From: Hydractinia symbiolongicarpus
Lineage: Eukaryota; Cnidaria; Hydrozoa; Anthoathecata; Hydractiniidae
Direction: 5' to 3'
Length of the DNA stretch: 64,000 nt
Assembly (NCBI RefSeq): GCF_029227915.1
Contig: NC_079888.1
Span: forward strand, 11,019,001 to 11,083,000
How positions within the stretch are numbered: the stretch's first letter is position 1; each line of letters starts with the position of its first letter. Shown here one piece after another: positions 16,101 to 30,000 of the stretch. The notes under the pieces are model-generated. The model was not told the DNA's origin and made no database searches. It was given only the letters and a program-made list of their open reading frames with translations. The position numbers and the translations under genes are program-made.

Positions 16101-17119
16101 ATTCAAACTACCACCATCTATATGCAGATGATACAATAATTATTTCGTCTCATAAAAACTTGGATACCCTTGTCTCCCAGGTCGAGTTAGAACTTTCGCA
16201 AGTCGACCTCTGGCTGAATAATAACAAAATGACTATTAATACGGACAAAACTGAAACAATCTTTTTCGGCAACCACAGCCAGTTAAAAAAAGTTGAGAAC
16301 AAAACTATCAACTATATGGGTATTCCTTTGAAGAGGAGCGAAAAAGTTAAATATCTTGGGGTAACATTTGATCAAAAAATGCAATGGGAAAAGCACATTA
16401 ATGACATAAATAGAAAAATACTAATTAAATATTCTAAAATTAGAACCATTGCATCCTGTTTAACACCTCACACAAAAAACCTTTTAATTAATGCACTTGT
16501 CATGCCATATTTCCACTACTGCTCCTCGGCATGGGCTTGTGCCACCCAAGGTAGATTGGGAAAACTAGAAAAACGATTAAAATGTGTCCGTACCTTTCTT
16601 GGGAAAGAGAGGGAATATTCAATGAATAATTTACTCATCAAAAACGATGCCATATTAGTTTTCAAAGCCATGAATCACATTGCTCCTGATTACATGCGCT
16701 CAAAATTCCTTTTGACAAAAAACTGTCATAATCATCAAACAAGAGGAGCTTCAAAAAACAGGTTCACACTTCCCTTGGTCAACACGGAATTTGGCAAAAA
16801 AGCCTTCCCATTTAGAGCTGCAAAAGTGTGGAATAATCTTCCAGACCAAGTGACCTGTGATGGAAGTCTGCTTTCGTTTAAGACTTCCATCTCGAATGTA
16901 TTTGGCAAATTCTAATGGAGATCACTTTTTAACTTTTTAATTTTTGTTTTTTATTCTTTTTCTTTTCAATTTTCACAGATTATAAATGTTACTATGTTTG
17001 ATTGAGCTGAGGCAGTCTAAGGTTTATCATTTTTTGTTTCTTTTTTGTTCTAGTGGCCCCCAGTGGAAACAATCCACTAACTATAGGTTTTTGTGATTTT
17101 CTGGGCTAGCCACTTTAAA

Positions 17120-17163
<44 letters not shown>
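13130..17163 (+). mobile_element. CR1/L2-like non-LTR retrotransposon (LINE), near full length
   Basis: The element comprises a probable 5' leader (about 13130-13400), one long coding frame (13403-16915), a 3' UTR of about 200 bp and a terminal (TTA)n tail at 17119-17163. The endonuclease-reverse transcriptase layout and simple-repeat tail fit CR1/L2-type LINEs. The 5' limit is a guess from the GC-richer leader, and no target-site duplication was identified. Confidence 0.75.
13403..16915 (+). pseudogene. LINE polyprotein: 2A-like motif, PHD finger, APE endonuclease, reverse transcriptase; one in-frame stop
   Basis: One frame runs from the Met at 13403 (or from 13343) to the TAA ending at 16915, broken only by a TAA at 14378-14380. 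In order: a hydrophobic N-terminus (MVALLCCGFLLLLLC); a 2A-like LLSGDICLNPGP (13802-13837); a PHD-type Cys/His finger (about 13844-14020); and an APE-like endonuclease from LKMAHLNINGL, with SICETKID, YRPPGG, ILGDFNCN and ISDHNLVY. The reverse transcriptase has LIDLKKAFDTVDH, GVPQGSVLGPLLF and the catalytic YADD at about 16121. A C-terminal region ends in a KVWNNLPD-type motif. The enzyme would nick target DNA and copy its RNA into it. The single nonsense codon implies a young or recently inactivated copy; if readthrough does not occur the copy is dead. Confidence 0.85.
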
Positions 17164-17169
17164 TAATAC

Positions 17170-18480
17170 ACCAAAAGAGCTACTTTGTTGATTTCAATTT
17201 TATACTCTTTGTAAGCTATTTTTTTCTTCTTTTTGACATTTCTGTTTTACCACTCAATTTTTACATTTTATAAGTTATTTGGAACAGAATGGTATGAAAT
17301 AGACCAAAATACCTGATCTTAGTTGTTTTTAATTTACAGGCTGTGTCTGTGAAACTTTAAGGGGAACATTTGGTGGAAGACAATGGCATGACATATACTG
17401 ATAGAACTGATTTTTGTTGTGTTAGATGTTATATCTGAACCTTTTTGACATTTTATGTTAATTTTGCGAGGAAGGACCATATATATATACACAGGAGAAG
17501 AATTCAATTTTACACCTTGCAAGCTTTGTTTTTCTATATTTTGTATAAATTCTTACTGGGGAGGACTCCGTGCAATATATCGAAATGTCTGATCCTTCTC
17601 GATTTAAATTTGATGTGTTCTAAATCGTATATAGTTTTGGAAATTTTGTGTAAGATTTAATGGGTAAGGGCTAGATGCAATATGTCAAAAAAACTTTTTT
17701 TGTTGAATCAGAAGCACTCCCTACAACCATTCTTTTTTTTACAGTTTGTGAAGCTTTTGTGAGGAAAGAGTGTATGCAATATTATCGAAATGACTGATTT
17801 TTGTTGCAAACTGTTTTTCTTTGGCATTTTGGATTAAAATATTGTTTTAGAGGGCATATGCAGTAGATATATGTACTGAAATAGTTAAATTTTGCAAACT
17901 TTGATTTTGTCGTTACCTCTCATTTTTTACATTTTGATTAAACTTTTGTGGGAGACCGTCGGTATGTGAAGGACCAAAATAAGAGATTTTAGTATTATTT
18001 AGAATTTGTATTTTGTGTTGCAAAATTGGTGCAAAAATTGACATAAAATGAACTTATATACAGATTGATTGCTGTTGTTTAACATGACTCATTATGACTT
18101 ATATATATATTTTATGAAAATTTGTGACAGAATACTATGTGAGATTTGAAATTTTGTTTACTTTATTGATGGTAAAACAGCATGCAAATTGCTAAAAGGA
18201 CTTTATTAATTTTAGGTTTAAACACCGTTATTTTGTTGGCATTTTGTCTAAAGTTTGGTGAGGAGGGACTGTATGCAATATATCAAATAATGTTTTATTG
18301 CATTATAATTTGTCCTTGCAAATCCCTTTTTTTACACCTTAGATAAAAAATTCTGTCAGAGGCACAATTTATTGTTTATTTTTCACATTGTGTGTCAACC
18401 TATGGCAGGGTTTGCAATAAACTAACTGATTTTAACATATACAATGAGAGAGATTTGTGTTTGACATTGATCAGCTTTTT
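17170..18480 (+). repeat. Degenerate tandem array, roughly 100-bp units
   Basis: Loosely repeated wording along this stretch: a TTTTGTG-GAGG element, then TATGCAATAT-ATCGAAATG, then CTGATTTTTGTTG and a GGCATTTTG-type stretch. TGCAATAT-type phase points at about 17571, 17676, 17775, 17859, 17965 and 18272 are spaced 85-106 bp early in the array. Copies are much diverged; no gene is seen in them. Confidence 0.5.
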
Positions 18481-18939
18481 TGTATATATGTGGCGTTTTA
18501 AGTGATTTAAATTTTATGGGTGAGATGTATGTTGAAATGCTTTTGGAAACTTCTTTCCGAATAATTTTCGCATTTGTCAGATGGTCAGAGCAAGTAATTT
18601 TAGTAGATTTAGATTTTAAATGTCACATAAATACTGCAGTTGTTGAAAACTTTTAATTTTTTTGGTCATTTATATAATAATGCAGATGTAAGATGCGCAC
18701 TGCTGTATTGTTTGTTTTTTGATGGACATATATCTGCTACATAAATTAAATGGAATACAGTGGATTCTTCCACGGGAAACAGCTAGTGACGTTTTATAGT
18801 TCAAAACATTGCATCGCGTGAAAGAGTCACAACACAGGCTACACAATTTGCTAGAAGAATCTACTTCTTTCCTGCTATATTTCTTTTCAAATCTGTAACA
18901 AATTACTTCTTTGAAAATACAGTGTTAGTTTTGTAAGCA

Positions 18940-20002
18940 ATGGATCAAATTCGAAGCGATTCAAGTTCTAACGAAGATGAAAACGATGACATACCTGATT
19001 TATCCACTCTCAGACCCTTCAATTTTGAACCAGAATTTTCTTTGGAAGAACTGAATAAATTAGGAACGTGTAGTTCCGAGAGTGATGAGGAAGAAGATGA
19101 AGTTTCAAGGATCGGCAATAATAACTGGTGCCAATGCGGTGGTCACTGTAGAGCGATGGAGTCGTATAGTGAAAGCTTGTGTTGCAGGGATACAAATGAA
19201 ATTCCTGACAATCATTTTGAAGGTAAAATAAACAAAAAATTTAGCCAAGCATAATTTTCTTTTTCGTGTTTAAAACCATAACAAAACTCTACATATTCCC
19301 TTTAAATATTGGTCTTCGCGTTGATAAAAAAAAATATGCCTACGAACACGACAACTGACGCAAAACTTCTTTCAAAATATTTTGCCTAACATGAGTTTTT
19401 TCTCAAAAACATTTAACTCTCCTTCGCATATATTTTATTCGTTATCATTCGCTACTGCCAAAACAATCTCACAAAAAAAACACAACGGTGGTTGTTTTAT
19501 TTTATTCAGCTTTACAAATCGAATGAGAACGTGCGCTCAAAAATCAAAACTTGAGACGGGGGTCATTTTTTAAGATTTTCTTTTTAGGAAAACAATGTAT
19601 AACTGAAGCCGAAACTTTTGGGATGGTTTGTCTATGTAAACCAGTACTAACCACTGCACTGTCTGCTCTAAATAATTTAAGGGGCGATGCAATGCACACG
19701 GATAATTGGTACGTTTTTTTATTGCATCTTATTTTAAGGGTTAAGGGCAAGAAAGGACTTGGGAACAAACTTGTGTCATATCACAATTTCTTCTTAGTTC
19801 ACTACGTTTTGCCGGTTATAAACAGTACACGTGGTGGATACATAACAGATTGGGAAAAGGTGTGCGAAAAATTATACCGTCGTGTGCTTTATGGGCAATT
19901 CGTAATAAATATCCATCTGGAAATGGTATTTATATCCCATTCACGGAGAGCAAATCCGACGACAAACGACTGTATGAAAACACGGATTCCGATTCTGAAT
20001 AA
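18940..20002 (+). CDS. P2X7 C-terminal (ballast)-domain-like protein, three exons
   Basis: Exons 18940-19222, 19588-19708 and 19798-20002 join in phase into 203 codons including TAA (20000-20002). Introns are AAG|GTAAAA...TTTTTAG and TTG|GTACGT...TTCTTAG. An acidic N-terminus ends in RPFNFEPEFSLEEL. It is followed by CQCGGHCRAMESYSESLCC, CITEAETFG, then RFAGYKQYTWWIHNRLGKG and IIPSCALWAIRNKYPSGNG. The Cys spacing and final IPSC...IR..YP pattern match the Zn-binding cytoplasmic tail of P2X7 receptors, without the channel. Such stand-alone domains are abundant in cnidarian and fish genomes, often near transposases. This gene is convergent with a DDE transposase that ends about 80 bp away, so it is probably transposon cargo. 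Biochemical role unknown. Confidence 0.82.
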
Positions 20003-20082
20003 AAGAACCAACTTCAACCTTAGAGCTAAAGAGGGGATTGAATACTAATAAAAAAAAAATTATTACAATGTAAACCTTGTTT

Positions 20083-21305
20083 TCATATTTTCAATGGCTT
20101 CTTTTTATCTGGTTTCTCTCTTGTCGCTATATAATTTGGAACATCGGCGACTTTGGGAGCTGCGTACCCTTCTTTAGTTGTAACCAAATACTTAACTTCA
20201 CTTACAATATCCTCTACGTACGACCTTTGCTTTTCCGTGTAAACTTTTTTGACAACCCAGGAGTCTGTTATCCTCGAGTATTGTTGCTTATAGCGATGCT
20301 CTCCAGACGATGTTTGTGCGTGGGAGGAGCCAGCTCCGGCATTAAAGTCAAGAACGGCGAGTTGTGACCTGGCAATCATTCCTGCGAAGCTAAAGTGTAA
20401 CCTCTTTGGGCAATATTTGTTGTAGAGTGAGTGGTAAACTTCCAAATTTCCTGTGTGTTTGAACTCGACGAAGTACTTCAAATCACGCAACAAAGACTTA
20501 GCCCGAACTACAGATTCAAGGGCTTTGTAAGCAGGCGTTCCTTCCATCAACCATTTTTTTGATCGCTGTTCTAATTTAGAGAGTTTAGAGTGTTCACATT
20601 TGTGATATATTTTGTTGCTTTTCCATTTGTGTTTGTTCTTTACATGACACAACAAACTCAGCCATTTCTCTCGTAGCTCTACCACGTTACCATTACAAGA
20701 GGCGCAACACCACCAGAAATGATTTATGACAGCTTTTACCCAAGGAAGTAAATCCTTAGCAGTTGTTTTCTTGGCACATTTGACCAACTTTCTTTTAATG
20801 TTTTTCCCCATATGCCATACGTCAAAATGGTGCTTAATATCCTTCCGTTCTTCTCGCATGTACTTCCGGATTTGAACGTGCCTGTCAGTTGCAATGCCTT
20901 CAATTGACAGTTGATTTTCTAACAAACGATTAAGAACAACAATCAATCCTTGTTTTTCCATACGCGACGAATTCCCAATTTGGCCGACATGAACTACATG
21001 AAAGTCAACTATTTCATTTGATTTTGAATTAAGTAACGTGTAAGTTCCGTACTTTGCACTGTAACCTGGTGAATCACACCTCCCATCGCCTGCTAAGTCT
21101 AGTGCCTCATTGCTTTCTAGGTAAGACTGAAATCGCAATTCTCGATGAGTGGAAAATATTTTGTGAATCGCTTGGAATATGTACTTTTTTTTGTATTTCG
21201 TAAAAGGTGGTTTTGGACAAAAAATGTATTTTTGCGATTTGCATCATTTCTTTAACGCGTTGGTATGTGTTACCGGAAATTAAAATGGCTGAGGAAAGCA
21301 ATAGC
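20083..21305 (-). pseudogene. DDE transposase (Kolobok/IS4EU-like family), N-terminally truncated, one frameshift
   Basis: A long frame (21138 to 20083) has LAGDGRCDSPGYSAKYGTYT (first Asp), SIEGIATDRHVQIRKYM (second Asp), HHFDVWHMGKN, NHFWWCCASCNG and TGNLEVYHSLYNKYCP (likely catalytic Glu). It would cut and paste the element. Upstream coding (ILISGNTYQRVKEMMQIAK...TTFYEIQKK, 21107-21300) is in another frame. Dropping one A from the 8-A run at about 21185-21192 restores continuity, so this is a recent indel or a sequencing error. A possible acceptor (ATATCAG) lies at 21306, and the N-terminal DNA-binding part was not found. Superfamily name is tentative; the DDE assignment is firmer. Confidence 0.7.
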
Positions 21306-21616
21306 CTGATATTGGCAGAAACAGCAAGAGTTTATAAATATTGAAATATATTCACAATTGTCTCACTTTATTGTAGTTAATCCCTGTTAATTTTAGTGCT
21401 TTTATCTATCTAAAATAAGATGTGTAAGATGGAGAGTTGATTCTTATAAAAAATGTTCTTAGGAGATTTTCTTATAGCTTAGCGTTTCTTTTTGTCAATT
21501 TTATTAATAACTAGATAAATCGGAAGACAATTTTCGGCGATTTTTGTACCCGCTTACAGCACCCCCCAGGACCCCAGCTGCTAAATTCAAGACTAATTCA
21601 AATTATTTTGACTAAG

Positions 21617-21643
21617 TCTTGAAAAAGTCTGGATCCGCCCCTG
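21617..21643 (-). mobile_element. Terminal-inverted-repeat-like end (CAGGGGCGGATCCAG type)
   Basis: The minus strand reads CCAGGGGCGGATCCAGAC at 21643-21626, a sequence typical of animal DNA-transposon termini. It lies about 340 bp upstream of the truncated transposase and could be that element's right end. No matching left end was found around 18-19 kb. Confidence 0.45.
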
Positions 21644-21659
21644 GTGTTTTTTAACTTTA

Positions 21660-22885
21660 TCTTTCAGGGTGGGTATATTCCTCTCATAAATAAACCAATC
21701 CAGGTAACTAAACAAAACTCTACAGTAATTGATCACATCATAACAAATGCATTTTGCGACAAAGAACTATATTCGGGTATTATCAAAACAGACATCTCTG
21801 ATCATTTTCCCATCTTTACACGTCCAATACAAACTTTGATAAACAGTCAAACCATGTAAAAATAAAAACGCGACAAATAAATGAAAATACAATAACATTA
21901 TGTAAGTATTTATTGGCTAAGGTAAAATGGGACGACGTGGTAAAAGGGAAGGATGCAAATGACGCATATGATAGCTTTCTGAAAATTTTTTTGGAAAGTT
22001 ATGATGCGGCATTTCCAGAAGAAATTAAGTTTATTAAGACCAAAATATTCTTAAATCCCTGCATGACTAGGGGCCTCCAAAAATCTTCCCGAAGAAAACA
22101 AAACTATATGAAAAAAATTTAAAAAAGAAAACCTACAGGAATGAAACACTGTATAAAAATTATAAAAACCTTTTTGAATTAATAAAAAAGCGTGCTAAGA
22201 ATTTTTATTTCAATGAACAAATTAATAAATACAAACATAATGCAAGAAAAACCGACCCTGGCGTCGAAAATAGGTCACAGTGCAAAATCCTTTAGATCGT
22301 ATTTGTCATATTATGATAATGAAATAGAGAAAAAGAGCTAAGTAAGGAGGAACTAGAAGCAGCATTTCATTCTTTGCAAGTCAACAAAAGTCCTGGCTTT
22401 GATCAAATCAGCAGCAATGTCTTAAAGAACTGTTTCAATGAACTAAAATCTCCACTACTGCAGATATTTAATTCATGTCTAATTACAGGCATTGTTCCTA
22501 AAAAGTTAAAAATAGCTAGAGTTGTCCAAGTCTTTAAAGCGAGGGGATGTTTATAAAATATCTGACTACAGACCAATTTCAATACTCCCCTGCTTCTCGA
22601 AGATTTTAGAGAGAATCATTGTTTATTCTTTCTTGAACAATAACAATATTTTGTATAATAAGCAATTTGGATTTCAAGCAGGTCATTCAACTGATCACTC
22701 AATCGTTCAGTTGAGTCAAGAGATAATTCAAGCCTTTGATAAGGGTCTTTATTGATCTCAGCAAGGCATTCGATATAATCAACCATGAGATTCTATTAGA
22801 AAAACTAAAATATTATGGCATAAAAATACATATCTCGCATGGTTTAAGAACTACCTCTTCGAAAAAAAAACAAGAAAACCTGTCG
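21660..22885 (+). pseudogene. LINE relic (endonuclease C-terminus and reverse transcriptase fragments)
   Basis: Successive frames carry VIDHIITNAFCD and TDISDHFPIFT (endonuclease end), NKSPGFDQISSNVLKN, ISDYRPISILPCFSKILERI, FGFQAGHSTDHSIVQ, and then FIDLSKAFDIINHEILLEKL in a shifted frame. The DNA ends before the catalytic YADD box. At least four frame changes show a long-dead copy, distinct from the 13-17 kb LINE. Confidence 0.75.
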
Positions 22886-23768
22886 GTTTGAACACACAAT
22901 CCAATCCTAATAAATCAATTAGAACATGGTTAAAATCTGCCTATGCAAGAAAGTGGGACGGCTTAAACACTCACAACTGCCAGAAGGCTATTCTGACTTT
23001 CTGTCAGTTGAAACAAGAAGGTTTTCAACTATCTACGCTTTTGTGGAAATGTTCTGTTATAAGGGGTAGCAACAGTACTTGCATATAGAGGGTGATGTAG
23101 ATTAAAAAAACACTGCATATAAAGAACTTTTACTATAAAAAAATATCAGTAATATTTTTTATTTATTTTCTTTTAATAAATTGTTTTCAAAAACCATGAA
23201 TAACAAAAGAATACACAATTAACTATATATATATAAGTATATAAAAGTATTGTTTTTATTATATATATATAAGTATATATATAATAAAAACAAAGATATA
23301 TACAACACTGGGTATGCGAAAAATTGATTCCTGTAAAACCCAATAGACAAGTCCTGTTTGTACCATTAGCACATCATATTACTGCAATTTTAAGTAACAA
23401 ATTTGCGAATGAGAAAAAAATATCACTTATAAAATACAAGGAATTTATAAAAAGTAGCAGCTTGGATGTGATTCTCAAAAATCTTCACAAACATATCAGA
23501 ATAGCAGTAACATCAGGAAAAAAAGTACATGTACTTCGGACTTCAATCCTCAAAAATTGTGTTATTTAAAGGTAGGTTTCCTTACGACTGCATTTTCCGC
23601 TTGAGCGGAAAAATCTCGCGAGCTTTTTTCTCTCGTGTTTGACGTGAATGGAAATTAATTTCCCTCTCAAGAGAAAACGTGCTCATTCAGATTCAGATCC
23701 GTAAACAGAAGATATGTGTTATTACAAAATTTAAAATTAATTACAAATTTATTTATGTGGCACCGTGT
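22886..23768. other. Non-coding interval with small palindromes
   Basis: No gene recognised. A frame at 23324-23569 encodes an unfamiliar 81-residue stretch without a clear start. An AT-rich inverted repeat centres near 23270. A 9-bp-arm palindrome, TTTTCCGCTTGAGCGGAAAA, lies at 23593-23612. Confidence 0.5.
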
Positions 23769-25001
<1,233 letters not shown>

Positions 25002-25866
25002 CGAAGCCCTTGTTAGGAGCTACCTCACTTCATGCGGCTTTATCATGCTCACGCTTCTTCTCGAACTTTGAAATTCATAATGGCTGCATAATTGGCGTCA
25101 CAAGGACCAAAGAATTATAGGATGCCTCACGGTGATATATTCTACTGACTAATTCGTGTTTAAAATGCCTTGTTGATATGTTTCAAAGTACTTGTTAGTT
25201 CAACTTAGTTACACTTGTTAGTTAAAATATTCAAAATTTACGAAATTTATGACTGGTTCGTTTACTTACTTGGCGCAAACTGCAAATGAAGATTGGAACG
25301 GAACGGCATCAGGAGGTACATTCATGCTCCATGATGTGCTACAAAGCAAAATGTAATTATAGATCCATATCAACCCTGGTTTTCAATTATTAATCCAGAA
25401 ACTCTTACTTTGTATCAGTTGCAACATTTTCCTGCGTGAATGAAGTATTGACTTCTGCATCTTGTAAGCTAAATTAAGTATTAAAAATAATTATACAAAT
25501 AACACTTCATGGAAATATTGTAAGTTTCTAGTGGCTCACTATCTCTTTCTTGGACTGCTTTGCAAATGCCTGCTGTGCTGTTGTTAGTAAAACCGTTTAA
25601 TAACGCTGGAAAGATTTGGGATGCCGAGTACATCAGAAAGGGCCTGGATTTTATCCTCCAAGTCAGGTATAATTTCATTGACGCCTAAAGCGATAATTAC
25701 ACTGCTATTATTGTCACGTAATGTATGCTTATAAATCAGATGAAAATGCGTTAATACCTACATCACCCAGTATCTTTAAATTTTGGCTTTGCCTCAATTT
25801 TTTTTGCTTCGTTTCAGTCTAAAATTAAATTGAAGCAGTTGTTATATTCCGAATAACATAACACAT
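25002..25866. other. Non-coding interval
   Basis: AT-rich sequence with no supported exon, RNA gene or clear repeat. It may contain the remaining 3' part of the Harbinger element, but no inverted end was recognised. Confidence 0.5.
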
Positions 25867-26215
25867 TTAAACACAATAAAAATTACACAAATATGTTGTC
25901 TTAAATTGCGTATCGTAATTACGCTGACAGCAGGGTTCCGTTTGCGTTTCTACATGGGCGAATTTACTGTTTCCCAAACTACCGGGTTCACATAAATCAG
26001 AATCAAAATGGATTCCTTCTGCCTCGACATCATTCGCATCGGTCGGTTCAAGTAAATTTTTCATCATCTTAAAAGATTTACTGCACTTATTTGACGATTT
26101 TCAATCTTCAACTTTACACTTTTTCGTTTTGGTGCTGTCTCACAATGTGCAAATAACGTTGGTATTGCATCTTTTACGTTGATAATGTCTTGTAGTAACA
26201 AGACGAAATATCCGT
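25867..26215 (-). pseudogene. THAP-domain protein remnant
   Basis: On the minus strand, after a possible acceptor (TACTACAAG), the sequence INVKDAIPTLFAHCETAPKR looks like the end of a THAP zinc finger, whose last part typically reads ..AVPTIF. The frame stops shortly after (NLLR). A second frame continues with an acidic stretch and HVETQTEPCC, a spacer type often seen after THAP domains. The C2CH zinc ligands would lie in an upstream exon that I did not find. THAP proteins occur both as host factors and as transposase DNA-binding domains. This is a tentative call. Confidence 0.42.
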
Positions 26216-26932
26216 TAAAATAAAATAAAAAAGATGTCATCATCAATTAAACTTCTCGTACTTATTTTTATTGTGAAGTCGTATGCCCGAATTAATATAT
26301 TTTTCTTTTAATGGTTTCTTTCGATTAAGATTAACTTGTTATAACGTCGGAGGCAACCTCTAATTACGTGATTTACGTCTTAATTCTGTGATGCGTTTTT
26401 TTTTCCAATGTGAGATACGCTAGGCTCTACATAATACATACTAAATAATATAAAAGCTCCTACGCAGCTTATTTCTCTTCGATTTGAAAAATCTCAACAA
26501 CATAACAAATGCAAAACTTTGGACTTCTTTGGCGATAAATTTGTGATGTAACCAATGATGTTGTTGTCTATAATAAAGTGAAACCTTGTGTTTACAATTA
26601 TATTTGATTGATGTCAAGACTTTTGGGGTGAAGAATCATCTGAAATGACAAATTTCAAGATGATCGTATCATCATAATGAAGATACAAAATCATTAGCAA
26701 CACTGGTAAAAACTTTAGAAATAGAATAAAATGGAATAAAAAATAGAATCAAAGTCTGCAGAATGAATTTCGAAATACACCTAATTTAGCTAATAGCTAG
26801 TTATAAGTTCCTTATAATTGATGCAATCAATATGTTTTAAGCTCCAAAATGATATTAAATCAATGTAAAACCATAGTTGAAAGACTAAGATAAGGACTAA
26901 ATACATACATTAAAATCCACGACAAGTAACCA

Positions 26933-27099
<167 letters not shown>

Positions 27100-30000
27100 T
27101 ATAGCGATAAGGTGGAATAATTCGGACCCATTAGTAAAAGGGTGAAATAAGAAAAAGACAAAGTAATTGAGCAAAATGCATCGTTTTTTTGAATTTTTGA
27201 CATTTCTAACTTTATTTTATGTCATTTGTGTCAGCTGAAAAATGATCCGTGATGAAAATATTTTCGTTTGGTCCGATATGTTCCACCATTTGATATACGC
27301 GTGCAACCGCTCTACGGAAGGATTTACACCATTGTTATTGGATATTTTTGTTCATTTATCTTTTTGCAATTTTAACTCAAAGACGATTTTTTTGGTGGTA
27401 GGTATATTATTTTAAATTTTTAAGGTAGCCTGAAAAACCCAGCAAACTTCTTGAAGGGTCGTTTGAGAACAACTTGCACTAGAAAACGAAAAATGATTAT
27501 TAGTATGCTGCAACATAAATCCTGAAATTCCGATCTTCTGTAGAAATTTGAACGTTGGGAGGATGTGAGATGAAATATTTTAGTTATGTACTAATTTTTC
27601 ACTTAAGTTTTATCAAATGGGGATTAAAATTTGCCCAAAATTTGGAATAAAAAAGTTACATTAGTCCGACATGTTCCACCATTTGATATCCATTGTTTAT
27701 ATACGCCATGTTGTCATTTAAGCGTCTTGTGGAAATGATTGTTTTAGTATGGCGTGCCAACAACTTATGAATTTGTAACTTTGACCCCGCAAAAATTGTA
27801 GCAATCATTTACTATGTTGTTCCCGAAGAGAAGATGTGCATGAGATATTACTTTATTTAGTGTATTTGTTTTTGCCGTTTGTTATTGTTAATTTTTATTA
27901 GCTATCACATTTTCTGCTTATTGTGATTTTCTAAGAGTAGCTTCTAGTTTGTTTTGACTGAAGAATATATAAATGTCAACTATTATTTTAGATTAGTAGG
28001 GGCTAGCAAGGGCTAGCATATTGCTAGCTAGCTAGCTAGCTAGTTATTGTTGTATACATTCGAGAAAAAGTAAGATAGCTATGCATGGTTGATTTGTCGG
28101 TAGCATGCAAATTTTTGCACTATAACTAAATGTCTTAAATACTGTGTAGCATATACCATCTTAATTATGTGATTATATTATATTAAAAAAACAGAGGCAA
28201 GAATCTAGCAACTTGCTCACCACATATTTTTATGGTTTTTATTATAAGCAATCCTCTAAAAGAACTTCAAAAAATGCAGGTGAACAAGGTAGATAAATTT
28301 TTTGTCTTAATAATTTTCACCAACCTGTCTAGTTTCATACTTAGTAATACCCAATATCACTCAAAAATTTGTCTATTGTCTACTCTGTAATGTGCTCAAG
28401 TGAAAAAAAAATGGCAATATGTTATCCTGACATAAGGCTCAGAATATCATGTCTAGCCATCCAGTGTTGCCAGTGGAAAGAGAAAGTGAAATCACATAAT
28501 TAGGATGTTCACGTAATATGAACGGTATAAGCTCACTCTTTATTTATGCCAGTTTATGGCCTTTGGGAAGTTGGTGTTGATACTATGTAGAATGCAAACA
28601 TTTCATTTAAGTGACGTGTTTGGTGAATCAGTTACATAAAGATGAAGAAAAAAGTTTTTTGACCATAAGTATTTTGCACACAGTTTGTTTGGGCCTTATA
28701 TGCCTTTTGCCTTTAATATATTTGAATATGTATCTTTGTGAAATTTGGTATTCTGTGTTGTTTATCAACCTCCTTTTAACAGCTAAAATTAGGGTCTTAG
28801 GAAATATGATAATAGTGAAATTTTTTTTGGGTCCATTTTATCATGCTGGTGTAGGAACACAGCATGCCAATTTTAAATTCATTCTTTAAATTTGTCCTAT
28901 AGTTTTTATTGTTGTCGCAGTAATAAAGCTGTTCAATAATCTCTACACTAAAATCTAGGTAACCACGGTCAAACAGGCACATGTTATAGACTTTGGAAGG
29001 TGCAACTACCTACTTGCAATAAAGCACACAGCATCAATGTTGCAGTTTGTTTTATGATTGCAAATATAAATTAAGTAATTTACACATAACCTTTTTGGAT
29101 TAGTAGCCAAACACAACCCAAGTCAGTTTTATATAAGAGTTTTGGAGCAACACAAAAAGAAAGTATAAAGTTTGGCAGAATGGATTAATTCCAAACTAAA
29201 CAAAAAACTTTTTTCTGGTCACAACCATGAAGGTTGGTAGTTAAAATATTAAAAGAAATTACTTTAACATTCATATACATGTGGCTAAAAACACTACAAC
29301 TTAAGGTTTAACTGCCTTAGAAGTGTTTTTTTTACGTAATTCTTAGTGTATTAGAGGGACTAAAAACAAAAATTATTATCAAAGGAAATCAAATTAATGT
29401 AATTTGACTGTGTTACCTGACTCTTAAGTCATTACCACGTACAAATATGGGTACTAGAATTTTGTACTAAGTATGTCAAGTTGGACAGCTTTTGGTTTCA
29501 CAAGCTGATTTCCTTTTTATATTGTATAAAACTACTTAGGGACTGTCTCCACAATTGTTTCCAGGATTCCCTCTAAAAATCAAAAAACCTCAATGACTTT
29601 TTGTGAAAACTCTTACATTTTTATCTATTTGTGAAAATTGTAATTGATTTTTGTGGAATATCCATCTTCCGCATCAGCTAATGCAGAAATCAAATCAGGT
29701 ATCCCATTTGTATCCCTTGTTCAATTCCTTTGGCATTCTTGATTTTACATAAAATGAAATGAGACAAATGAGAAAAGTTTGTATTGGAATTAATTTGTGA
29801 AGCCTGTAAGAGTTGTCTGTCTTGTCTGCCTAATACCTAAATTAATAACTTGCATTTGGAAACTTAAAGAATAACACCCTTTATGCAAAGCAGATTTATT
29901 TTTAAAAACTAAGAATTAACAACGTATTAACTAAATGTTTAGCACTTAGTTGAAAATAGTATATGTATGATGATAATTGCATTCGTATAGTCATAAATGC

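Noticed and set aside
22888-23088. 66-codon frame after the LINE relic
   Set aside because: No match to any reverse transcriptase motif or other family I know.
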